Of a stretch of 64,000 nt of DNA, positions 47,728 to 54,586 are shown piece by piece (the stretch's first letter is position 1; the number at the start of each line of letters is the position of its first letter). The position numbers and the translations under genes were made by a program. The notes under the pieces were generated by a model, which was not told where the DNA came from, searched no databases, and was given only the letters and a program-made list of their open reading frames with translations. This DNA comes from Streptomyces thermodiastaticus. GTDB taxonomy: Bacteria > Actinomycetota > Actinomycetes > Streptomycetales > Streptomycetaceae. The stretch spans positions 310,001 to 374,000 of the forward strand of contig NZ_BNBV01000003.1 of the NCBI RefSeq assembly GCF_014656135.1, written 5' to 3'.

Positions 47728-49241
47728 CGTCGGAGCAGGACGACACGGCACTCCTCGGCCTGCCCGGGGTCAGACGGCAGCTGGCGGCGATCGAGGCCGA
47801 CCTGACGGCGGGACTGCACTGCCTGTGGCTGCTGCCGGACGCGCTCGTCGGCACCGGCGAGGCCGAGGAGCTGTACCGGGCCGCGCTGCACACGTCGCCG
47901 GACCGCCTGGACGTGTCCCCTCCGGCGGTCCTCGCGGTGCCCGCCCCCCGATCCCCCGGTGCGCTCGAGGACCACAGCCCGACAGCGGCGGACGAAGAAG
48001 TGTTCCAGGAGGACGAAGTTTGGCACGATCTGCCCGCCCTCGACTTCGACACCGGGTTCGACATCGGCTGGGCCGACGCCGCACCGGTGCGGACACGCAT
48101 CCGCACGCGGAAGCACGCCGTTCCGGAGCTGTTCGAACGTCTCGCCGAGCAGCTGGACGTCGCCCCTGGTGAGGTGATCGAGCGGCTCACGGACAGGACG
48201 CGGCGCTGGCGGCCGGTCATCGGTCTGCGTGCCTGGTGTGAACCGGACGACCCGGGCGGCACCGCACTCGGCGGTACGGGAGGCGGCCACAGGGGAAGCG
48301 GGGTCGAGCGGCTTCTGCGTGCACTGACCTCGGCTGTGAAGGAGGCGGGTCTGCCGCCCGAGGAACGCCCCCGGCTTCTCGTCGTGGCCCGGCTGGACGA
48401 CCTTCCCGAGGCACTGGTCGACGAGCTGGACCGGGACATCGCCACGACCGCCGTGCACTGGTGGTGGGGGACGCTCGGACGCCTGGACACCGGTGTCGTC
48501 GTGGCGGCCGCCGGGGGACGTGCCCGGGGCGGTGGGCTGGAGCAGCGCATCCTGGACGACGTACGGGAAGAGACGGTCACCGAACTCTCGGCCTTCGACC
48601 TGTCTCTGGCCCGTAGGCTGGCGGCCGCCTGGGACGGCACGACCGGCCACTTGGCACAGGCCCTGCGCTCCTGCCTCGACAACACCCTGATCGCGGATGC
48701 CGCGTCGTGTCCCGACGGCCCCATCGACGCCGGCACCCGCCGCCGACCCAGCTCCGTGCTGCGCCGTGCCTGGGCCCGGGGGCTGGTACAGGCATGGGAA
48801 GGGCGACTGCGGCGACATCCGGCGGGCTGGTACACGCAGGGCCGGCCCGGCGTGCTGCCGCCGGAACTGAACGTCCTGGTCGGGCAGGCCCAGCAGCGGG
48901 TGCTGGCCCCCTGGATCGAGGAGACCCGCGCCCACCTCGCCCGTCTCGCCGTCCGGTACACATCGCAGCCGCTGCACGCTTTGGTCACCGCCTACAGCGC
49001 CCGGCCGCCCGCAGACGTCCGGGACCGCGCGGAGTCGGCCTTTTTGCAGCTGGAGGTCGGCTCGCTGCTCGCGGCGCATCACGACGGCGGTATCACCTTC
49101 CCGGAGGAGGAAGTCGGCCTGCTCAAGGTCCTCGCCAAGGTCAGGAACATCCTCGCCCACCGAGGCGCACTCCACGATCGGACGCTGCGTACGCTGTGCG
49201 ACGAGCTGACGCTGGCCCATCGGCGGTGGGCGAAACTGTAG
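47724..49241 (+). CDS. Partner protein with C-terminal HEPN-type motif
   Basis: 505-aa protein translationally coupled to the giant ATPase (GTG at 47724, GTGA overlap). The middle has a strand-rich segment (R-L-L-V-V-A-R-L-D-D-L-P-E, then T-G-V-V-V-A-A-A-G-G) reminiscent of a degenerate NTPase without a Walker A. The C-terminal 110 residues are helical and contain V-R-N-I-L-A-H-R (R474, N475, H479). This is the R-N-x-x-x-H signature of HEPN domains, many of which are RNases in toxin-antitoxin and phage-defence systems. A non-catalytic HEPN-like module (as in DUF4145-type proteins) is also possible. Confidence 0.75.
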   Translation: MTSEQDDTALLGLPGVRRQLAAIEADLTAGLHCLWLLPDALVGTGEAEELYRAALHTSPDRLDVSPPAVLAVPAPRSPGALEDHSPTAADEEVFQEDEVWHDLPALDFDTGFDIGWADAAPVRTRIRTRKHAVPELFERLAEQLDVAPGEVIERLTDRTRRWRPVIGLRAWCEPDDPGGTALGGTGGGHRGSGVERLLRALTSAVKEAGLPPEERPRLLVVARLDDLPEALVDELDRDIATTAVHWWWGTLGRLDTGVVVAAAGGRARGGGLEQRILDDVREETVTELSAFDLSLARRLAAAWDGTTGHLAQALRSCLDNTLIADAASCPDGPIDAGTRRRPSSVLRRAWARGLVQAWEGRLRRHPAGWYTQGRPGVLPPELNVLVGQAQQRVLAPWIEETRAHLARLAVRYTSQPLHALVTAYSARPPADVRDRAESAFLQLEVGSLLAAHHDGGITFPEEEVGLLKVLAKVRNILAHRGALHDRTLRTLCDELTLAHRRWAKL

Positions 49242-49384
49242 AGACCCCACAGTGACTCCTCCGCGCCACTGTCGGTGCCCTAATGCCCCCGATCGCGGCG
49301 CTACCGATAGGTTTCTTGCCGAAGCCGCCTGTCATCCGAGTGTTTCGGGCGGGTGTGTCAGATCGCTAATGAAAGGGTGATCCG

Positions 49385-50089
49385 TTGAGCCGCTCGGTTC
49401 TCGTCACCGGAGGCAACCGGGGCATCGGCCTCGCCATCGCCCGCGCGTTCGCCGACGCCGGCGACAAGGTCGCGATCACGTATCGGTCGGGGGAGCCGCC
49501 GGAGGGTTTCCTCGCCGTCCGGTGCGACATCACCGACCCCGAGCAGGTGGAGCAGGCCTACAAGGAGATCGAGGCCCAGCACGGCCCCGTGGAGGTCCTG
49601 GTCGCCAACGCGGGCGTCAACCGGGACCAGCTGTTGATGCGCATGTCCGAGGAGGACTTCGTCTCGGTCCTGGAGACCAACCTCGTCGGCACGTTCCGCG
49701 TGGTCAAGCGCGCCAACCGCGGCATGCTGCGGGCCCGCAAGGGCCGCGTCGTCCTGATCTCCTCCGTCGTCGGGCTGCTCGGCTCGGCGGGGCAGGCCAA
49801 CTACGCGGCCTCCAAGGCCGGCCTGGTCGGGTTCGCGCGCTCCCTCGCCCGTGAGCTGGGCTCGCGCAACATCACGTTCAACGTCGTCGCGCCCGGTTTC
49901 GTCGACACGGACATGACGCGGGCGCTCAGCGACGAGCAGCGCGAGAACATCCTGTCGCAGGTGCCGCTCGGCCGGTACGCCAAGCCGGAGGAGATCGCCG
50001 CCACGGTGCGGTGGCTGGCCTCGGACGACGCCTCGTACATCACTGGAGCCGTCATCCCCGTTGACGGCGGACTGGGAATGGGTCACTGA
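49385..50089 (+). CDS. fabG: 3-oxoacyl-ACP reductase
   Basis: 234-aa NADPH-dependent SDR reducing beta-ketoacyl-ACP in fatty acid synthesis. It has the cofactor loop T-G-G-N-R-G-I-G-L (8-16), N-A-G-V-N, active-site Ser in I-S-S-V-V-G, and the catalytic Y-A-A-S-K. The C-terminus ends G-A-V-I-P-V-D-G-G-L-G-M-G-H. The start is a TTG at 49385 with GAAAGG as ribosome site, as no ATG or GTG fits the expected N-terminus. It is followed after 5 nt by fabI, forming a reductase pair like mycobacterial mabA-inhA. Confidence 0.93.
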   Translation: MSRSVLVTGGNRGIGLAIARAFADAGDKVAITYRSGEPPEGFLAVRCDITDPEQVEQAYKEIEAQHGPVEVLVANAGVNRDQLLMRMSEEDFVSVLETNLVGTFRVVKRANRGMLRARKGRVVLISSVVGLLGSAGQANYAASKAGLVGFARSLARELGSRNITFNVVAPGFVDTDMTRALSDEQRENILSQVPLGRYAKPEEIAATVRWLASDDASYITGAVIPVDGGLGMGH

Positions 50090-50094
50090 TCACC

Positions 50095-50862
50095 ATGAGC
50101 GGAATTCTCGAGGGCAAGCGCGTCCTGATCACGGGCGTGCTGACCGAGGCGTCCATCGCCTTCCACGCCGCCCGGCTCGCCCAGGAGCAGGGCGCCGAGG
50201 TCATTCTGACCGCGTACCCGCGGCCCACGCTGACCGAGCGCATCGCCAAGAAGCTGCCGAAGCCCGCCAAGGTCATCGAGCTGGACGTCACCAACGACGA
50301 GCACCTGGGCCGGCTGGCCGACCTCGTCGGCGAGGAGCTGGGCGGCCTGGACGGCGTCGTGCACTCCATCGGCTTCGCGCCGCAGGACGCGCTCGGCGGC
50401 AACTTCCTGAACACGCCGTTCGAGTCGGTGGCAACCGCCATGCACGTGTCGGCGTTCTCGCTGAAGTCGCTGACCATGGCCTGTCTGCCGCTGATGCAGA
50501 ACGGCGGCTCGGTGGTCGGCCTCACCTTCGACGCGCAGTTCGCCTGGCCGCAGTACGACTGGATGGGCCCGGCCAAGGCCGCGCTGGAGGCCACCAGCCG
50601 CTACATCGCCCGCGACCTGGGCAAGCAGAACATCCGCTGCAACCTGATCTCCGCGGGCCCGCTCGGCTCCATGGCCGCGAAGTCCATCCCTGGTTTCAGC
50701 GAGCTCGCCTCCGTGTGGGACACCCGGGCCCCGCTGGAGTGGGACCTGAAGGACCCCGAGCCGGCCGGCCGCGGCGTCGTCGCGCTGCTGAGCGACTGGT
50801 TCCCGAAGACCACCGGCGAGATCATCCACGTGGACGGCGGTCTGCACGCCATCGGCGCCTGA
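50095..50862 (+). CDS. fabI: Enoyl-ACP reductase (FabI/InhA type)
   Basis: 255-aa NADH-dependent enoyl-ACP reductase completing each elongation round. It shows G-V-L-T-E-A-S-I-A at the cofactor loop (residues 14-22), the substrate-side S-I-G-F-A-P, and the catalytic lysine in Y-D-W-M-G-P-A-K-A-A-L, in a Y-x6-K arrangement. It closes V-D-G-G-L-H-A-I-G-A. The ATG at 50095 is 5 nt after fabG, and a strong terminator follows. Confidence 0.95.
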   Translation: MSGILEGKRVLITGVLTEASIAFHAARLAQEQGAEVILTAYPRPTLTERIAKKLPKPAKVIELDVTNDEHLGRLADLVGEELGGLDGVVHSIGFAPQDALGGNFLNTPFESVATAMHVSAFSLKSLTMACLPLMQNGGSVVGLTFDAQFAWPQYDWMGPAKAALEATSRYIARDLGKQNIRCNLISAGPLGSMAAKSIPGFSELASVWDTRAPLEWDLKDPEPAGRGVVALLSDWFPKTTGEIIHVDGGLHAIGA

Positions 50863-50886
50863 TCACGCCGCACCCGGCGCATGCGC

Positions 50887-50921
50887 GAAGGGCCCGCGTC
50901 CTCCTCGGACGCGGGCCCTTC
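50887..50921 (+). terminator. Strong terminator after fabG-fabI
   Basis: GAAGGGCCCGCGTCC (50887-50901) pairs perfectly with GGACGCGGGCCCTTC (50907-50921) around a 5-nt loop TCCTC, 24 bp after the fabI stop. It also serves as a barrier to the convergent GntR gene. Confidence 0.92.
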
Positions 50922-50950
50922 GCCGTCGTCCGGATCGCCTTCGCGCACCG

Positions 50951-50987
50951 TGGTGCGGGTGGGTCAGCCCCGGTGCGGGTGGGTCAG
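50951..50987. repeat. 16-bp duplication of the GntR gene 3' end
   Basis: GGTGCGGGTGGGTCAG occurs at 50952-50967 and 50972-50987. The right copy contains the GntR stop codon (TCA on plus strand, 50984-50986); the left copy repeats it 20 bp further downstream of that gene. Confidence 0.9.
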
Positions 50988-51679
50988 CGGTCCTGCGGCG
51001 CGGACGCCGCCCGGCCGGGACGGCACCGGGACAGATAGCTCGCGGCCTCCGCGGCGGCTCTGGGGGCGTCGCCGGCCCGGATGGCGTCGAGCAGGCGGGC
51101 GTGGTCCAGGTACGCCTCCGGGGTGAGGTCCGCGCCGACGTCCGCGCGCAGGCAGTCCCGCATCACCTCGCTCAGGTCCGCGTACACCGTGGTCATCACG
51201 TCGTTGTGGGATGCGGCCACGACCGCCAGGTGGAAGGTGGCGTCCGCGGCCACGAACGCCTCCGCGTCACCGCTCGCCCAGGCCTCCTCGCGCTGCCGCA
51301 GCAGCACGTCGAGCTGTTTGACGTCCTTCGCGGTGTGCCGCTCTGCCGCCAGGCGTGCCGCCGCCGTCTCCAGTGTGGAGCGCAGCTCGGCGATGTGCCG
51401 CGGGTCCGCGTCGGCGAACCGCCGGTGCATCACGCCGGCCAGCTCGCTGGTCGCCACCACGTAGGTGCCCGAGCCCTGGCGGATGTCCAGCAGGCCGTTG
51501 TGGGCCAGGGCCCGCACGGCCTCCCGGACGGTGTTGCGGGCGACGCCCAGCTGTTCCGCCAGCTCGGGCTCCGTCGGGATACGGGAGCCGACCGGCCACT
51601 CGCCGGACGTGATCTGGTTCCGCAGGGCGGCGATGACCTGCTCGGACAGCGCCGAGCGGCGCGGATGGCTCAGGGGCAT
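50984..51679 (-). CDS. GntR family regulator, FadR (FCD) subgroup
   Basis: 231-aa repressor-like protein. Residues 10-75 form the GntR winged helix (S-R-I-P-T-E-P-E-L-A-E-Q-L-G-V-A-R-N-T-V-R-E-A-V-R-A-L split by wing L-D-I-R-Q-G-S-G-T-Y-V). The rest is a helical FCD ligand domain with D-A-T-F-H-L-A-V and H-N-D-V metal/ligand positions. It is divergent from a CynX/NimT-type exporter, with a palindromic operator candidate at that exporter's start. Local control of the exporter is likely. Confidence 0.9.
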   Translation of the reverse strand: MPLSHPRRSALSEQVIAALRNQITSGEWPVGSRIPTEPELAEQLGVARNTVREAVRALAHNGLLDIRQGSGTYVVATSELAGVMHRRFADADPRHIAELRSTLETAAARLAAERHTAKDVKQLDVLLRQREEAWASGDAEAFVAADATFHLAVVAASHNDVMTTVYADLSEVMRDCLRADVGADLTPEAYLDHARLLDAIRAGDAPRAAAEAASYLSRCRPGRAASAPQDR

Positions 51680-51733
51680 GAGACACCTTTGCGTGCGGGG
51701 CCCCGGGACCGTGTCCCGGACCGTGGACGGTGA

Positions 51734-51754
51734 ATCATCCTATGATTCTATGAT
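51734..51754. promoter_or_regulatory. Candidate GntR operator overlapping the exporter -10
   Basis: ATCAT (51734-51738) and ATGAT (51750-51754) form an inverted repeat centred on 51744. A -10-like TATGAT sits inside it at 51741-51746, and the likely leaderless ATG of the exporter is at 51753. The site is unusually AT-rich for this genome and lies 55 bp from the GntR start. Binding by that regulator would block transcription directly. Confidence 0.6.
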
Positions 51755-53102
51755 GGTGCCCATGCGTGAGGAACCGACCCGGACGACGACGCCACCGACC
51801 GAGCCCGCGGACCCGGCCGCGACCGCCGCCATCGGGGACACGGCAGCAGCCGGCACCACCCGGACAGCCGCCCTTCGTCCGTGGGCGGTCCGACTGGTGA
51901 CGATCGGCATCGTGCTGGCCGCCCTGAACCTCCGGCCCGCCATCACCAGCCTCGGTGCGCTGCTGGAAGAGGTCCGCGACGGCCTCGGCATGAGCGGCAG
52001 CGTGGCCGGCCTGCTCACCTCCGTGCCCCCGCTGTGCTTCGCCGTCTTCGGCGTCATGGCGCCCCGGCTGGCCCGCCGCTTCGGCCCCTCCGCGGTGGTG
52101 TGCGCGGGCATGGCGGCCATCGCCGCCGGACTCCTCGTCCGCCCCTACGCCGGGAACACGGCCGGCTTTCTCGCGGCCAGTGCGCTCGCCCTCGCGGGCA
52201 TCGCCGTCAGCAACGTGCTGATGCCGGTCATCGTCAAGCGCTGGTTCCCCGACCGGGTCGGCTCCATGACCGGCCTGTACTCGATGGCCCTCGCCCTGGG
52301 CACCTCCCTCGCCGCCGCCGTCACCGTGCCGGTGACCGACGCACTCGGCGGAAACTGGCAGACCGGCCTGGCCTCGTGGGCGCTGCTCGCCGTGGCCGCC
52401 GTGGTGCCGTGGCTGCCCCTCATAGGCGAGCGGGGCGCCGCGCCGGCCGCCCCGCAGCCCGCACCCGGGGCGTCCGCCCCCGCCGCGACCGGGGCCGCCG
52501 CGCAGGCCCCCGCCCTGCGGATCACACGCAGCCGCACCGCCTGGGCCCTGGGCGTCTTCTTCGGTCTGCAGGCCACCGCCGCCTACATCACCATGGGCTG
52601 GATGGCACAGATCTACCGCGACGCCGGGGTGTCCGCCGGCACCGCCGGACTGCTCCTCGCCGTCATCATGGTGATGGGCGTGCCGCTCGCCTTCGTCATC
52701 CCCCGGGTGGCCACCCGGCTGCCCCACCAGGGCCCGGTCGTGCTGGTGCTCGGCGCCTGCGGCCTGGCCGGATACGCCGGCCTGTACCTCGCGCCGGTCG
52801 GCGGCGCCTGGGTGTGGGCGCTGCTCCTCGGCGTCTCCAACTGCGCCTTCCCGCTGGCGCTGACCATGGTCGGCATGCGCGCCCGCAGCGGCGCGGGCGT
52901 CGCCCAGCTGTCGGCGTTCGCGCAGAGCGTCGGCTATCTGATCTCCATCCCCGGTCCGCTGCTCGTCGGCGTGCTCTACCAGGGCACCGGCGGCTGGGGC
53001 GCGCCGATCGCGCTGATGGTGGCGCTGATGATCCCGCAGATGGCGGTCGGCTGGCTGGCCGGACGCGACCGCACCGTGGAGGAGGAGGCTGCGGCACGCT
53101 GA
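51753..53102 (+). CDS. MFS transporter, CynX/NimT type
   Basis: 449-aa transporter with 12 predicted helices of the major facilitator superfamily. The opening helix A-L-N-L-R-P-A-I-T-S-L-G-A-L-L matches the CynX/NimT (cyanate/2-nitroimidazole) branch. The first about 45 residues are a Thr/Pro/Ala-rich soluble tail. I chose the ATG at 53 (51753) because a -10 TATGAT ends 7 nt before it, implying a leaderless mRNA; ATGs at 51750 and 51762 are also in frame. Substrate unknown. A 39-aa membrane peptide gene follows. Confidence 0.85.
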   Translation: MVPMREEPTRTTTPPTEPADPAATAAIGDTAAAGTTRTAALRPWAVRLVTIGIVLAALNLRPAITSLGALLEEVRDGLGMSGSVAGLLTSVPPLCFAVFGVMAPRLARRFGPSAVVCAGMAAIAAGLLVRPYAGNTAGFLAASALALAGIAVSNVLMPVIVKRWFPDRVGSMTGLYSMALALGTSLAAAVTVPVTDALGGNWQTGLASWALLAVAAVVPWLPLIGERGAAPAAPQPAPGASAPAATGAAAQAPALRITRSRTAWALGVFFGLQATAAYITMGWMAQIYRDAGVSAGTAGLLLAVIMVMGVPLAFVIPRVATRLPHQGPVVLVLGACGLAGYAGLYLAPVGGAWVWALLLGVSNCAFPLALTMVGMRARSGAGVAQLSAFAQSVGYLISIPGPLLVGVLYQGTGGWGAPIALMVALMIPQMAVGWLAGRDRTVEEEAAAR

Positions 53103-53149
53103 CCGCCCCGGCGGCACCGCGGCGGGGGCGAGGTGCGACACTGGGGCCC

Positions 53150-53269
53150 ATGCAGCCTGTGCTCGACCCGAACCCGCAGAACGGGCAGAAGAAGATGCTC
53201 TACGTCTTCGGAGCCTTCTTCGCCATCTTCCTGATCATCGCCGTCATCGCGACGATCGTGGCCCCCTGA
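53150..53269 (+). CDS. 39-aa transporter-associated membrane peptide (SGM_5486-like)
   Basis: Short protein starting at ATG 53150 and ending P after I-A-T-I-V-A. It has a polar N-terminus with Q-P-V-L-D-P-N-P-Q-N-G-Q-K-K and a single transmembrane helix. It lies 47 bp after the MFS gene. I recall this as the SGM_5486 family of peptides found beside such transporters. A role as a transporter subunit is inferred only. Confidence 0.75.
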   Translation: MQPVLDPNPQNGQKKMLYVFGAFFAIFLIIAVIATIVAP

Positions 53270-53449
53270 CCCGTCCCGGCGGCCCCCGGGGTGGGGCTGT
53301 CCCCCTGTCCCCTAGGGGGCGAGGCTCAGGGTCAAGTGGGTGGATCACCGGATGGGCCGGTGCCCGCCGGATGCCTACCGTCATGACAGGGCCGCACACC
53401 GCGGCCCCGGGTCGGACACGACCCGGACGCGCAGACGACGGAGGACAGC

Positions 53450-53650
53450 ATGCCGGCCCATCCGCACACCCGGCCCGGATCGGCGACCCCGGGCGGCGTC
53501 GACAGCAGGCTGCCGTGGTGGGCGCTGGTGCTGCCTGCCCTCGGCTTCGCCGTCCTGCTCGCCCTGGTCATGAACCCGTCCGGCGCGCACACCGGCGACC
53601 CCGCCCTCGCCCAGCTGCTGCGGCACATACAGACCCTGCTCGGGCGCTGA
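53450..53650 (+). CDS. 66-aa single-helix membrane protein
   Basis: Small protein with a polar Pro/His-rich N-terminus, a helix at about residues 22-42 (L-P-W-W-A-L-V-L-P-A-L-G-F-A-V-L-L-A-L-V) and a short amphipathic C-terminus. The ATG at 53450 has GGAGGACAGC directly upstream, which decides the start. Function unknown. The 3' end is duplicated just downstream. Confidence 0.65.
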   Translation: MPAHPHTRPGSATPGGVDSRLPWWALVLPALGFAVLLALVMNPSGAHTGDPALAQLLRHIQTLLGR

Positions 53651-53674
53651 GCCAGGCCCTGCTCGGGCGCTGAG
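53634..53674. repeat. 18-bp duplication of the 66-aa gene 3' end
   Basis: CCCTGCTCGGGCGCTGAG at 53634-53651 contains the last codons and TGA stop of the 66-aa gene. It recurs exactly at 53657-53674, period 23. Confidence 0.95.
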
Positions 53675-54018
53675 AGGGCAGGGCGGTGCGTCCCTCCCAG
53701 ACGGGGACGGGAGGCCCCGGCGGGGGAGCCACATGCATGACCCGGCGGGGGATGCGGAATGCGAGGTCCGGCCGGGGGGAGCGGCACGCGGTGCGCCTCC
53801 GGGCTCAGGGGCGTCCGCGCGCGCCCCGGACACGCGCCCCCTCACACCCTGCGAGGACAAGCACCCCCTCACACCCCGCGCCACGGCGCCCCGGCCGGCG
53901 TCGTCCCGCCCTTGTGACCGGGGCCGGGCCGTAACCGGCGGACCAGGCCGGGCACCGGCCCGGGCCGCTGAGCCAACTCCCTGCGCCCCGTGGCCTGTTT
54001 CGTGCGAAGCTGGGAGCC
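53675..54018. other. Intergenic region upstream of SixA-type gene
   Basis: 344 bp with a 13-bp direct repeat CCCCCTCACACCC (53837-53849 and 53864-53876). A ribosome-site-like GGGAG lies very close (2 nt) to the phosphatase ATG. Promoter hexamers are not clear and no gene is supported. Confidence 0.4.
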
Positions 54019-54537
54019 ATGAGCGTCGCAGAATCCCGCAGGATCGTCCTTTTCCGGCATGCGAAGGCAGACTGGCCCCAAGTGGCCGATCATGAGCGAC
54101 CGCTCGCCGAGCGAGGCCGCAAGGACGCACCGGTGGCCGGGCGGAAGCTGGCCGACACCGGCATCCCCTTCGATCTCGCTCTGTGCTCGACCGCGACCCG
54201 CACCCGGGAGACCTGGAAGCTCGCGGTCCACGAACTGCCGCAGCGGCCCAGGACCGTCTACGAGGAGCGGATCTACGAAGCCTCGCCCGGTGAGCTGATC
54301 GCCCTGCTCAACGAGACACCGGACGACATCCGCAACGTCGTCCTGATCGGCCACAACCCGGGGGTGCAGGGGCTGGCCGAGGTGCTGTGCGGCTCCGCCG
54401 AGGGCGACGCCCGTGAGCGGATGAGCCGCCGGGGATTCCCGACCGCCGCGTTCGCCGTCGTCTCCTTCGACGGCTCCTGGAAGAGCCTGGAGCCGGGCGT
54501 GGGGACCCTGACCGACTACTGGGCGCCCTCCCGGTGA
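54019..54537 (+). CDS. SixA-type histidine phosphatase
   Basis: 172-aa member of the histidine phosphatase (phosphoglycerate mutase-like) superfamily. The catalytic L-F-R-H-A-K-A-D-W is at residues 11-19 and the second His is in L-I-G-H-N-P-G-V (near 115). SixA removes phosphate from histidine phosphocarriers. The length and R-H-A-K motif fit SixA rather than a mutase. The ATG at 54019 has GGGAG only 2 nt upstream. It is convergent with serB. Confidence 0.88.
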   Translation: MSVAESRRIVLFRHAKADWPQVADHERPLAERGRKDAPVAGRKLADTGIPFDLALCSTATRTRETWKLAVHELPQRPRTVYEERIYEASPGELIALLNETPDDIRNVVLIGHNPGVQGLAEVLCGSAEGDARERMSRRGFPTAAFAVVSFDGSWKSLEPGVGTLTDYWAPSR

Positions 54538-54586
54538 CCCCCAGGACACCCCGGGCGCCGCAGGGCCGGCGGACGGCTGAGGGGCC

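Noticed and set aside
49249..49272. Weak hairpin ACAGTG/CACTGT after the ATPase-HEPN operon
   Set aside because: Only a 6-bp stem with a 12-nt loop; not strong enough to call a terminator.
53299..53322. C/G-run hairpin (CCCCTAGGGG) after the 39-aa gene as terminator
   Set aside because: The palindrome has almost no loop and several alternative foldings; support is too weak.
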